DNA from: Lederbergia citrea
GTDB taxonomy: Bacteria > Bacillota > Bacilli > Bacillales > Bacillaceae_C
NCBI RefSeq assembly: GCF_018343525.1
Contig: NZ_JAGYPH010000004.1
Span: forward strand, 1 to 64,000
Length of the DNA: 64,000 nt
Direction: 5' to 3'
The notes beneath the pieces were generated by a model. It saw nothing but the letters and a program-made list of their open reading frames with translations, did no database searches and was not told the DNA's origin. Positions 56,631 through 64,000 of this stretch are shown here, one piece after another. The position numbers and the translations under genes were made by a program. Numbering within the stretch: the first letter of the stretch is position 1; the number at the start of each line of letters is the position of its first letter.

Positions 56631-56659
56631 ACTATAATTCTTTATAAAGAACAAGTCAA
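56631..56659 (-). promoter_or_regulatory. eps promoter with a SinR operator in the spacer
   Basis: TTGACT (56654-56659) and TATAGT (56631-56636) are exactly 17 bases apart on the minus strand. The spacer contains the perfect 14-base palindrome TTCTTTATAAAGAA (56638-56651), preceded by G to give the SinR consensus GTTCTTT. A repressor bound here would block RNA polymerase directly. Confidence 0.8.
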
Positions 56660-56788
56660 CATCTTTTTAAATCTTTTTTGTGCATAGCCCGGAAAATATT
56701 TTACAAGTATATTAGAATTCCCTTTTCTTAAATCAAAGCAATATATCCCCTTGTTCATCTTTATATTTAACAAAGTTAGGATAGAAAT

Positions 56789-56823
56789 AAAGAACACCTC
56801 AATTAATTCATGAGATGCTCTTT
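56789..56823 (-). terminator. Terminator downstream of the diguanylate cyclase gene
   Basis: On the minus strand AAAGAGCATCTCA pairs with TGAGGTGTTCTTT (one mismatch) around an AT-rich loop. It insulates the eps promoter from the upstream cyclase gene. Confidence 0.75.
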
Positions 56824-56913
56824 ACTATTAATGATTTCTTAAAGATTTACAGCTTCATAGCAATTCTTATGCAAAGCACCTATAGGGTATACGTTACTAA
56901 GCAAGTTTGCTAA

Positions 56914-57963
56914 CTAACTTACTTTTAAAAACCTATAACAATTTTTCCCTTGCTCTTTTGCTTGATACATAGCCATATCAGCTTGTTTAATCAACATTTC
57001 CGCATCATGACCGTTTTGAGGATATAGAGCAATTCCTATACTGGTTGTTATTCGAATTTTTTTACCCGTTATAAAAATAGGTGTATTTAGGCGATCAATG
57101 ATTCTCTGTGCTACTAATTTACAATCTTTTTCTGTCGCACCAGGTAGTAATATGGTAAATTCATCTCCAGCTAATCTTGCTACTATATCATTTTCTCTTA
57201 CACATCCCTTTAAGTGATTGCCAACTTGTTTCAGGAGTGTATCACCCGCATCGTGACCAAGAGAATCATTAATTTGTTTAAACCCGTCTAAATCGAGAAA
57301 CATAACAGCAAACCTATTATTATTTTTTCGGGATTGAATCACCAATTGATTCATCTTATCCATGAAAAATCTTCGATTCGGTAATCCAGTTAAAGTATCT
57401 TGATAAACTAACTTTTCTACAATGTCTTCCTGTCGCTTTCTGTTTGTAATATCTCTAGCAATTAATTCAATTGCCGGTTCCCCATTATACTCAATATTTG
57501 TTGCTGTAACTTCCATATCGAAGGTCGTTCCATCCAATCTCTTTACTTTAACTTGATTGTTCAATCCAAGGTTTTCTCCTAATTCGGAATGAATTAAATC
57601 CTTCCGATAATGGTTAAGTAATTCTGTCGGACTACTTGCACCGAGTAACGATGCTCCAGCTTGGTTCGTGTATATGATCTGTCCGTCACGATGAACAATG
57701 ATAGCTTCCGGTAGTAATTCAACTAAACGTCGATAGTGTTTTTCATTTTCATTCGCTTGATGGATTATTTTCTTCCCAATTTGGAAATACCAAAAAACCA
57801 AAATAATTACTGCTATTGACCATCCTATATCTGAAGCAAGGTCCCATATCCCACTGGATGTTATTCCAACATATAGGAGTACTTTACGATGAAGAATATC
57901 TAAAATAGATATTAATGCAATTAATGCTAAAACTAATCTATTCCTTGATATGAAAACATTCAA
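56914..57963 (-). CDS. Membrane-anchored PAS-GGDEF diguanylate cyclase
   Basis: A 349-residue protein with two hydrophobic helices (about 8-28 and 42-62), a PAS domain (about 75-178) and a GGDEF domain (about 183-345). The active-site motif is AGDEF (265-269), a variant found in active cyclases, and the inhibitory RxxD site is intact (REND, 256-259), five residues upstream. It should make c-di-GMP. The TTG start has GGGAGA about 8 bases upstream. It lies directly upstream of the eps promoter on the same strand but has its own terminator. Confidence 0.92.
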   Translation of the reverse strand: MNVFISRNRLVLALIALISILDILHRKVLLYVGITSSGIWDLASDIGWSIAVIILVFWYFQIGKKIIHQANENEKHYRRLVELLPEAIIVHRDGQIIYTNQAGASLLGASSPTELLNHYRKDLIHSELGENLGLNNQVKVKRLDGTTFDMEVTATNIEYNGEPAIELIARDITNRKRQEDIVEKLVYQDTLTGLPNRRFFMDKMNQLVIQSRKNNNRFAVMFLDLDGFKQINDSLGHDAGDTLLKQVGNHLKGCVRENDIVARLAGDEFTILLPGATEKDCKLVAQRIIDRLNTPIFITGKKIRITTSIGIALYPQNGHDAEMLIKQADMAMYQAKEQGKNCYRFLKVS

Positions 57964-58012
57964 TTATTAATCTCCCTTCGATTCTTGGCCTTCAGGACCT
58001 TAGACAAGTATA

Positions 58013-58048
58013 GAAAAAACACCTCGAATGACTTACCTTTCGAGGTGT
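58013..58048 (-). terminator. Terminator downstream of the GGDEF-EAL-PilZ gene
   Basis: ACACCTCGAA (58019-58028) pairs with TTCGAGGTGT (58039-58048). On the minus strand the stem runs into TTTTTTC. Confidence 0.88.
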
Positions 58049-58067
58049 CCTTTTCGTTTGGTTATTT

Positions 58068-60575
58068 TTAATACTTTATCTTCCGGAAATATTGAAACTT
58101 GTCTTCTACCACCATATTATATTGCGGTAAGGTGGTCGGATTTTTCATTAAAATGGTAAAGGTATTAAGCAACTTGTCCAGATTAGTTCGCTCGTTTTCA
58201 TCGATGATAAACTCGATCCCATATTCTGAAATTTCATCGTTTACTTCTTCTTTCCAAATAATATGTCCTTTTAATCGGATTGTTTCATTCATGATTTGCG
58301 TTTCAAACTCAAGTATGATGTCATCTCTTACAGGTAATTTTAGCGTTGAAAGATAACGAAGACCGCCAATGCTCATATCCTCAATCAAAACACTCGATTT
58401 TCCTAATTGCATTTCTTGACCCGCTATGGCCAATAGTCTCATATTAGCCGCAACCGGATAGGGGAAATTAATCCGATAATACTTTCTTTGGCTCTGCTTG
58501 TCTTTCATTTTTGGGTCGTCAGGCTTCAATATCTTTTTTTGCAAAAGTAGTTCAAATTCTTTAACCGGGACAGGCCTGCTAAATAAATAGCCTTGAATTT
58601 GATAGCATTCTTCATTTCTAAGTACTTTTAAATGCTCTAATGTTTCTACACCTTCTGCGACAACTTTGATGTGCAAATCTTTTGCTAAATGAATAATGGA
58701 TTTTGCAATAAAAAAGTTTTGTTTACTTATTAGCATGTTCTGAATGAATGATTTATCAATTTTTATCACATCAAAAGGAAATTGTGCTAAAGAAGAAAGA
58801 GATGAATAACCTTTCCCAAAATCATCTAAAGAAATGTTAATGCCCATTTCTCGTAATGAATAAATAGTGTTTTTTACAATTTCTTCATTATTCAAAAAAG
58901 AACTTTCGGTAATTTCGAATTCTAAATCACATGGACTAATACCCGCTTCTTGAATTGTTTCCTCAATTGTATCAAGCCAGTCTTGTTTTAGAAAATGGGC
59001 AGCAGAAATATTAATGGAAATTGGTACAGTCCATAATATTTCTTCTTTCCATTTCTTCATTTGATTACATACTTCTTTCAAAACCCAATCATCGATTTGG
59101 ATCATTAATCCGTTTTCTTCTGCGAGTGGAAGAAACTCTGCCGGAGAAACAAGTCCCCATTCCGGATGCTCCCATCGTATTAGAGCCTCAGCACTCATTA
59201 TTTTTCCGGTATTAGTATCCACTCGAGGCTGATAATATAAGACCATCTCGTTATTTTCCAATGCTTTTATTAAATCTCGCCCTAAGCTGAATGATTTGAA
59301 TGATTCGATACTACCCAATGGGGAAATGACCTTAAAATTATTCCTCCCCCGCTCTTCTACTCTATATAAAGCAATATCTGCATTTCGGATTAATTCATGG
59401 CTATTTACACCATCGTGGGGAAAAACACTAATTCCGATGCTTGCAGTGACATATAATTTATATTCGTTTATTAGGAATGGTTCCTTTAAACAATCAAGCA
59501 TACTACTGGCGATTTTCTTCATTGACTCGATCGACTCTAGATTAACGATTAACACGCCAAATTCATCACCGCCGAGGCGTGCTAGCAGATCATCTGTTGC
59601 TAAAAATTTGGAGAGGCGAGCAGAAACTTGTACTAATACTTTATCCCCAATTGGATGTCCCAACGTATCGTTAATATATTTGAAACGATCGATATCCAGT
59701 ATCATGACAGCAAATTTATTATCTTTACTCATAAACTCCGCTGTAAGTTGCTGGAGTTTCTCATCGAACATTCTTCGATTTGGCAAATTAGTTAAATAAT
59801 CATGATAAGATAGATGCCTTACTTTTTCCGATAGCACTTTTTGCTCGGTAATATCTTTAATAAAGCCGATTACTCGATTAGGCACACCTTGTTCGTTTAC
59901 GAGAACTTCTGCTCTCACGTAAGTATGACGAATTGTTTGATCCTGTCTAACAATTCTACATTCGATATGAAAGCCTGATTCATTATTTTTTACAGCTTGT
60001 TGAAATTTTTCTTCAAATCTAGGATGATCGTCAGAATGAATGAATAGTAATAATTGTTTAAGGGTTGGGGAAAAGTCCTCATCTTCATTAATTCCCAAAA
60101 TGACACGGTGTTGTTTAGAAGAATACGTGGTGTCGTTTATCATATCGTAATGAAAAGTACCGATATTTCCAAGCACTTCGATCTTATCTAAATTATCTTT
60201 AAATAGAAGCAATTCTCTTTCCTGTTCTTTTAAATCCGCTATATTTTTCAATATGACATAAACGTCTGTGCTTTCTTTCGTTTTAACAGGAATAAATTTT
60301 ACATTGATATTTATTGGCTTTCCATCCCTGTGCAAACCCACAGTATTGAATGTTTGCATATTTCCTAAAAGAGCTATGTCAAAAAACCTTTTCTGATCAT
60401 TCGAATAATTATCAAAAAAAGTAGTTAAAAATGGCTTTTTAAAATCTTGTTCCATAAACCCAAATTGATTGATAAATGCCTTGTTATAAGAAATAAGATT
60501 ACCTTCAATATCTAATTTAATCACTGAGTTTAGGTGATCGTTAATTAGTGGGTGAAAGTCTTCCTCACTGACCAT
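58068..60575 (-). CDS. PAS-PAS-GGDEF-EAL-PilZ c-di-GMP protein
   Basis: An 835-residue soluble protein. Two PAS-like domains (about 8-115 and 125-240) precede GGDEF (about 250-415, motif 335-339 intact, RxxD replaced by ATDD), then EAL (about 430-675, EAL 463-465, DDFGKGYSS, VVAEGVE). A C-terminal PilZ domain (about 690-810) has RKYYR (697-701) and DMSIGG (733-738), the two c-di-GMP-binding motifs. All catalytic motifs look functional, so it may make or degrade c-di-GMP and sense it. GAGGGGATG precedes the ATG. Confidence 0.93.
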   Translation of the reverse strand: MVSEEDFHPLINDHLNSVIKLDIEGNLISYNKAFINQFGFMEQDFKKPFLTTFFDNYSNDQKRFFDIALLGNMQTFNTVGLHRDGKPININVKFIPVKTKESTDVYVILKNIADLKEQERELLLFKDNLDKIEVLGNIGTFHYDMINDTTYSSKQHRVILGINEDEDFSPTLKQLLLFIHSDDHPRFEEKFQQAVKNNESGFHIECRIVRQDQTIRHTYVRAEVLVNEQGVPNRVIGFIKDITEQKVLSEKVRHLSYHDYLTNLPNRRMFDEKLQQLTAEFMSKDNKFAVMILDIDRFKYINDTLGHPIGDKVLVQVSARLSKFLATDDLLARLGGDEFGVLIVNLESIESMKKIASSMLDCLKEPFLINEYKLYVTASIGISVFPHDGVNSHELIRNADIALYRVEERGRNNFKVISPLGSIESFKSFSLGRDLIKALENNEMVLYYQPRVDTNTGKIMSAEALIRWEHPEWGLVSPAEFLPLAEENGLMIQIDDWVLKEVCNQMKKWKEEILWTVPISINISAAHFLKQDWLDTIEETIQEAGISPCDLEFEITESSFLNNEEIVKNTIYSLREMGINISLDDFGKGYSSLSSLAQFPFDVIKIDKSFIQNMLISKQNFFIAKSIIHLAKDLHIKVVAEGVETLEHLKVLRNEECYQIQGYLFSRPVPVKEFELLLQKKILKPDDPKMKDKQSQRKYYRINFPYPVAANMRLLAIAGQEMQLGKSSVLIEDMSIGGLRYLSTLKLPVRDDIILEFETQIMNETIRLKGHIIWKEEVNDEISEYGIEFIIDENERTNLDKLLNTFTILMKNPTTLPQYNMVVEDKFQYFRKIKY

Positions 60576-60892
60576 CGAATTTCATCCCCTCGTCTTTAGT
60601 CAGTTTATGAAAATTTCTAATCATTTCAACATGCCCTTTCGTGGAGTTTTACATTTCCTCAAAAAAAGCTGGTATATATTTTATCACTCATACGAATTTG
60701 TTAGTATATAGGTTATTTTTCTGAAGCGTACACTATCATTTTATACGAAACAGGTTTCTAATACTATGATATTTTATCTATTCATAGGTTTTTTTGGAGA
60801 ATTATGATTCCTTAAAATCATATACTTAGTCCTTACTTTGCGCATAATGAAGACAAGAGGCAACTTATGTAATCATAAGGAGAGTGTCCATA
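60576..60892. other. Divergent intergenic region
   Basis: This 317-base AT-rich stretch separates the divergent c-di-GMP gene and the esterase-family gene and must hold both promoters. No confident -35/-10 pair was identified for either. A small inverted repeat (ATGATT/AATCAT near 60804-60821) is the only structure seen. No gene or RNA is recognised. Confidence 0.5.
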
Positions 60893-62158
60893 ATGAATCT
60901 TGACAAAGCAGTAAAAAGCAATGCGATTCCTATAGAAACAGATGCAGATTTGACACAGATCATCGATGCAATTGGGGATGCAAAAATCGTTCTTTTAGGT
61001 GAAGCAAGCCATGGGACTTCTGAGTTTTACTCTGTACGGGCTGCATTGTCGAAGATGCTTATAGAAGAAAAAGGATTTGCCATTATTGCTGTTGAAGGAG
61101 ATTGGCCATCATCCCAGCAAGTTAACCGGTATATAAAGGGATTTGGTGAAGAGAAAAATGACGCTAAGCACGTTTTAAAAGCTTTTAATAGATGGCCAAC
61201 CTGGATGTGGGCGAATGAAGAAATTGCAGACTTTGTAGAATGGTTAAAGTCGTATAATATTAAAAGGGATAATAATCAAAAAGTTGGTTTCTACGGACTC
61301 GATGTATATAGTCTATGGGAATCAATGGAGGAAGTACTTGTATATTTATCTCGTTCAAAACATGCAGGAGTAGATCTTGAACTGGCTAGAAAAGCTTTTT
61401 CCTGTTTTGAACCTTTCAACCGCCGACCGGAAAACTATGCGATATCCACAATGAATTTCTCTGATGTATGTATTGATGAAGTTTCGAAGTTATTAACTGC
61501 TATTCGGTCACATGAAGATAACTACACTGGAGATGAAGAAACCGATTTAAACCTGAAAATAAATGCATTAGTTACGCGAAATGCAGAAAAATACTATCGG
61601 GCATTGGTCCAAAGCGATACTCTTTCCTGGAATATCCGTGATCAACATATGGTTGAAGCAATTAACGAGTTGATAAACTACCACGGTAAGGAAGGTAAAA
61701 TCATCATTTGGGAACATAACACCCATATTGGCGATGCCTCGGTTACTGATATGAAAAATGAAGGAATGATAAATGTAGGACAACTTCTTCGCGAACAAAA
61801 TAATCAAATAGATGTATATGCTGTCGGATTCGGAACCCATCGTGGAACGGTCATTGCCGCTGAAGAATGGGGAACGCCATTTAAAATTATGAATGTACCG
61901 CCTGCTCGTACAAATTCCTGGGAAGATGTTTTGCACAATACAGGGGCGTTTGACAAGTTATTTATCTTCACAGATGAAAACCGCCATTTATTTAATGACT
62001 GGATTGGCCATAGGGCGATTGGTGTAGTTTACCACCCTGAATATGAAGCGTACGGCAATTATGTTCCATCAAAAATTGGAAACCGTTACGATGCATTTAT
62101 TTATATGGATCAAACAAAAGCACTGGTGCCGCTTGAGGAAACGGAGCCTTTACGTTAG
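60893..62158 (+). CDS. Erythromycin-esterase-family hydrolase
   Basis: A 421-residue protein of the EreA/EreB superfamily. LLGEASHGTSEFY (the His-containing catalytic motif), VEGDWPSSQQVN (Glu) and IIWEHNTHIGD (His) match the active-site blocks of the family. Most chromosomal Bacillus members are not proven macrolide esterases, and some are misnamed succinoglycan proteins. It should be called a family member, not a resistance gene. The ATG at 60893 has AGGAGA 9 bases upstream; a GTG at 60884 abuts that site. Confidence 0.88.
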   Translation: MNLDKAVKSNAIPIETDADLTQIIDAIGDAKIVLLGEASHGTSEFYSVRAALSKMLIEEKGFAIIAVEGDWPSSQQVNRYIKGFGEEKNDAKHVLKAFNRWPTWMWANEEIADFVEWLKSYNIKRDNNQKVGFYGLDVYSLWESMEEVLVYLSRSKHAGVDLELARKAFSCFEPFNRRPENYAISTMNFSDVCIDEVSKLLTAIRSHEDNYTGDEETDLNLKINALVTRNAEKYYRALVQSDTLSWNIRDQHMVEAINELINYHGKEGKIIIWEHNTHIGDASVTDMKNEGMINVGQLLREQNNQIDVYAVGFGTHRGTVIAAEEWGTPFKIMNVPPARTNSWEDVLHNTGAFDKLFIFTDENRHLFNDWIGHRAIGVVYHPEYEAYGNYVPSKIGNRYDAFIYMDQTKALVPLEETEPLR

Positions 62159-62221
62159 CGAATACTACGTGAAATTGTATGAATAAAATAGCCCTTCTTT
62201 TCAGAATTAGATATGATAAGA

Positions 62222-62301
62222 ACAAAAGCAGAAGCCCCCGTTTAGCAATGCACCATCTTCCAGGAAGTATCCTGAATTTTGCTGGCCGCTGGAGCTAGTC
62301 G
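62222..62301 (-). repeat. Dispersed repeat, third copy
   Basis: On the minus strand it begins CTAGCTCCAGCGGCCAGC and ends GGGGGCTTCTGCTTTTG, matching the two ends of the 54806 element but with a different interior of about 45 bases. It lies between the esterase-family gene and the sensor kinase. Confidence 0.55.
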
Positions 62302-62343
62302 ATATTATTAGCGTCATTTCATTGCCTTCCATAGGAGGAATTA

Positions 62344-63615
62344 ATGTTTTCTGTATCTCAATTTTTCAGTAAAAACTTAAACAGAACTAATATAGTTTCA
62401 ATGATATTTACTGCCCTATTAACTGCGGTTGCCAGTGAATTTAAATTGATTCCCTTTAATGGGGAGGCATTTCGTTTCGGATTAGGAAGCATTACTTTTT
62501 TTCTGCTCGTCCTCATTCGCCCCCCTGCCTCCTATATACAAACTGGGATCTTCACTGGCATAACGGTTGTTTTTTTTCGCATATTTGGAGATATGATCTT
62601 CGAGCTCGCTCCTTTTTGGCCAAGCTTCAAGAATCATTTACCCGCTTTTTTGTTTTATTTTTTGTTCGCTTTCGGGTTTGGAATCCTTAAATTAGAAAAA
62701 TATAAAACCTTACCATTTCTTCTCGGAGTCGTGGCAGCCGGATTAGAATTTATCGGAAACAGTGCTGAACACTTTATGCGCTATTGGTTTGTAAACCATG
62801 TGAATTTCGGTTTTCGGGAATGGGCATTATTAAGTGGGGTGGCATTATTCCGTAGTTACTTCGTAATCGGGCTATACAGCTCTATCACTGTATCGGAACA
62901 AAAAAAACGAATGCAAGAAATGCTTGAAGTTGGATCGGAATTGTATGCTGAATCGCTTTATTTAAAGAAATCGATGGATCATATTGAAAGAATTACGGCA
63001 TCTAGTCATGATTTATATCGAAAATTAAAAAAGGAAAGGCATCGGGAATTAAGTGTTCAAGCTTTGCTGATTACCCAAGAAATCCACGAAGTGAAAAAAG
63101 ATGCACAGCGGATTCTCTCGGGACTTTCAAAGATAACTATGCAAAAAAGAAATAAAGTGATCAAACTTTCTGATGTGCTTAAATTAGTCGTTACAGCGAA
63201 TGAAAAATACAGTGAGATGCTAAGGAAAAAAATCAGCTTTCATTTATTGGTGTCTATTGATTTTGAAACGGATCAACAAATACCATTGCTGGCTCTATTG
63301 AATAATCTTACAGCTAACTCAGTCGAATCTATCGAAAATAATGGAGAAATCGATTTAGAAATTTTCGAGGAATCCGCACACACGTGCTTCGTAATCAAAG
63401 ATTCGGGCAAAGGAATTCACAGTGAAGACATATCCATTATTTTTGAACCCGGCTATACAACAAAATTTAACGATTTCGGCGTTGCCGCTACCGGAATCGG
63501 CCTATCTCATGTACAAGAAATTATCTGTACATTTGAAGGACATATTCAAGTAAATTCCCTAGGCGAAGGAACAATATTTCAGATCAAAATTCCTACCAGA
63601 AACATTAGAAAGTGA
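62344..63615 (+). CDS. glnK: GlnK (YcbA)-like membrane sensor histidine kinase
   Basis: A 423-residue kinase with about six N-terminal hydrophobic segments (15-185), a phosphoacceptor helix with TQEIHEVKKD, and an HATPase domain with N box LNNLTANSVESI, G1 DSGKGI and G2 ATGIGLSH. The short ATPase without an HWE or classical H box resembles B. subtilis GlnK (YcbA), which with GlnL activates glutamine transport and use. The partner gene starts within a few bases. The ligand is inferred from family only. GGAGGAATTA precedes the ATG. Confidence 0.75.
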   Translation: MFSVSQFFSKNLNRTNIVSMIFTALLTAVASEFKLIPFNGEAFRFGLGSITFFLLVLIRPPASYIQTGIFTGITVVFFRIFGDMIFELAPFWPSFKNHLPAFLFYFLFAFGFGILKLEKYKTLPFLLGVVAAGLEFIGNSAEHFMRYWFVNHVNFGFREWALLSGVALFRSYFVIGLYSSITVSEQKKRMQEMLEVGSELYAESLYLKKSMDHIERITASSHDLYRKLKKERHRELSVQALLITQEIHEVKKDAQRILSGLSKITMQKRNKVIKLSDVLKLVVTANEKYSEMLRKKISFHLLVSIDFETDQQIPLLALLNNLTANSVESIENNGEIDLEIFEESAHTCFVIKDSGKGIHSEDISIIFEPGYTTKFNDFGVAATGIGLSHVQEIICTFEGHIQVNSLGEGTIFQIKIPTRNIRK

Positions 63616-63620
63616 GGTGA

Positions 63621-64000
63621 ATGGAACTGCGTTATTTTATTGTAGATGATGATACAGCAAGTCGAAGAATGCTAGAGCAAATCATAACTGACGGTGACTT
63701 AGGCATTGTAATCGGGGAAGCGGAAAATGGAGTGGAGGCACTCCCGCTCATCCTTTCAACTCATCCTGATTTCGTCTTGATTGATTTCTTAATGCCCGAA
63801 TTAGATGGGATTGAAACAATCGAACAGTTAAGGGCACAAGGTTTTCAAGGACAATTCATTATGATCTCTCAAATCGTGAACAAAGAAATGGTAGGAGAAG
63901 CATATGAAAAAGGGATTGAATTCTTTATACATAAACCAATCAATCGTGTCGAAGTGTATAGCATTCTGAAAAAAACGGTCGAACAATTTCGGTTAAAAGA
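63621..64000 (+). CDS. glnL: GlnL (YcbB)-like response regulator, partial
   Basis: The first 126 residues of a receiver protein, cut by the window end. The acidic pocket VDDD (about residues 8-11), phosphoacceptor Asp in FVLIDFLMPELDGIETI and the Lys in FIHKPINR are all present. RYFIVDDDTASRRML resembles B. subtilis GlnL. The ATG at 63621 is only one base from GAGGTG; a CTG at 63627 has better spacing and gives a start like GlnL. An in-frame stop lies directly upstream, so no earlier start is possible. Confidence 0.75.
   Translation, partial: MELRYFIVDDDTASRRMLEQIITDGDLGIVIGEAENGVEALPLILSTHPDFVLIDFLMPELDGIETIEQLRAQGFQGQFIMISQIVNKEMVGEAYEKGIEFFIHKPINRVEVYSILKKTVEQFRLK

Noticed and set aside
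56789..56795. AAAGAAC, a possible third SinR half-site upstream of eps
   Set aside because: It forms one arm of the terminator hairpin after the cyclase gene, which explains it better.
60893..62158. Macrolide resistance gene (erythromycin esterase)
   Set aside because: The family is broad and most chromosomal Bacillus members have no shown macrolide activity; only family membership is supported.

Overview
The window is chromosomal DNA of a spore-forming, Gram-positive Bacillaceae species (Bacillus in the broad sense; the genus cannot be fixed from the sequence alone). Evidence: a Bacillus-type 16S rRNA gene, the Bacillus subtilis-like order ygxA-ygzB-perR-bcp-hemL-ygaE-ygaD-ntdp next to an rrn operon, spore genes (gamma-type SASP, sspK, yfhD/yfhE, a YpzG-like protein), strong GGAGG ribosome binding sites and frequent TTG/GTG starts.

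Region 1 (1-17.2 kb) is conserved housekeeping DNA: the 16S gene with two tandem promoters, peroxide regulation (perR), haem synthesis (hemL), an ABC exporter, nucleotide phosphatase, spore proteins, fabL, mutY, recX and a NUDIX hydrolase. Most convergent gene pairs share a bidirectional hairpin terminator.

Region 2 (17.2-21.7 kb) is a small redox/oxygen island: three near-identical DoxX membrane proteins, a haem-based HemAT sensor and a decayed ATP-grasp gene. Each doxX copy carries TGTGA-N6-TCACA palindromes of the Rex/Fnr type. Copies 1 and 3 also share a downstream block of 21-bp repeats and a terminator.

Region 3 (21.7-56.7 kb, all minus strand) is a roughly 35-kb exopolysaccharide (eps) locus. 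It starts with epsA-epsB, an EAR-like antitermination RNA and epsC. It continues with galU, epsD/epsF-type glycosyltransferases, an EpsG-type polymerase, galE and the diacetylbacillosamine genes epsL/M/N. A sinR homologue lies inside the cluster, and a perfect SinR-type palindrome fills the spacer of the eps promoter. The distal half is a large accessory array of glycosyltransferases, an ABC-type flippase candidate, a PIG-L deacetylase, a BioF2-like GNAT and a DUF115/MAF-type protein. It ends in a four-gene 3-deoxy-octulosonate (Kdo) cassette (kdsB-like, kdsA, kdsD, kdsC) and a secreted beta-helix protein. Kdo synthesis is normally a Gram-negative trait, so this is the most unusual content of the window. 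The genes suggest a polymer built on a diNAcBac-type primer, made under SinR/EAR control and possibly decorated with an eight-carbon ulosonic acid.

Region 4 (56.8-64 kb) holds two c-di-GMP proteins (PAS-GGDEF and PAS-GGDEF-EAL-PilZ), an erythromycin-esterase-family protein and a GlnK/GlnL-like two-component system cut by the window end.
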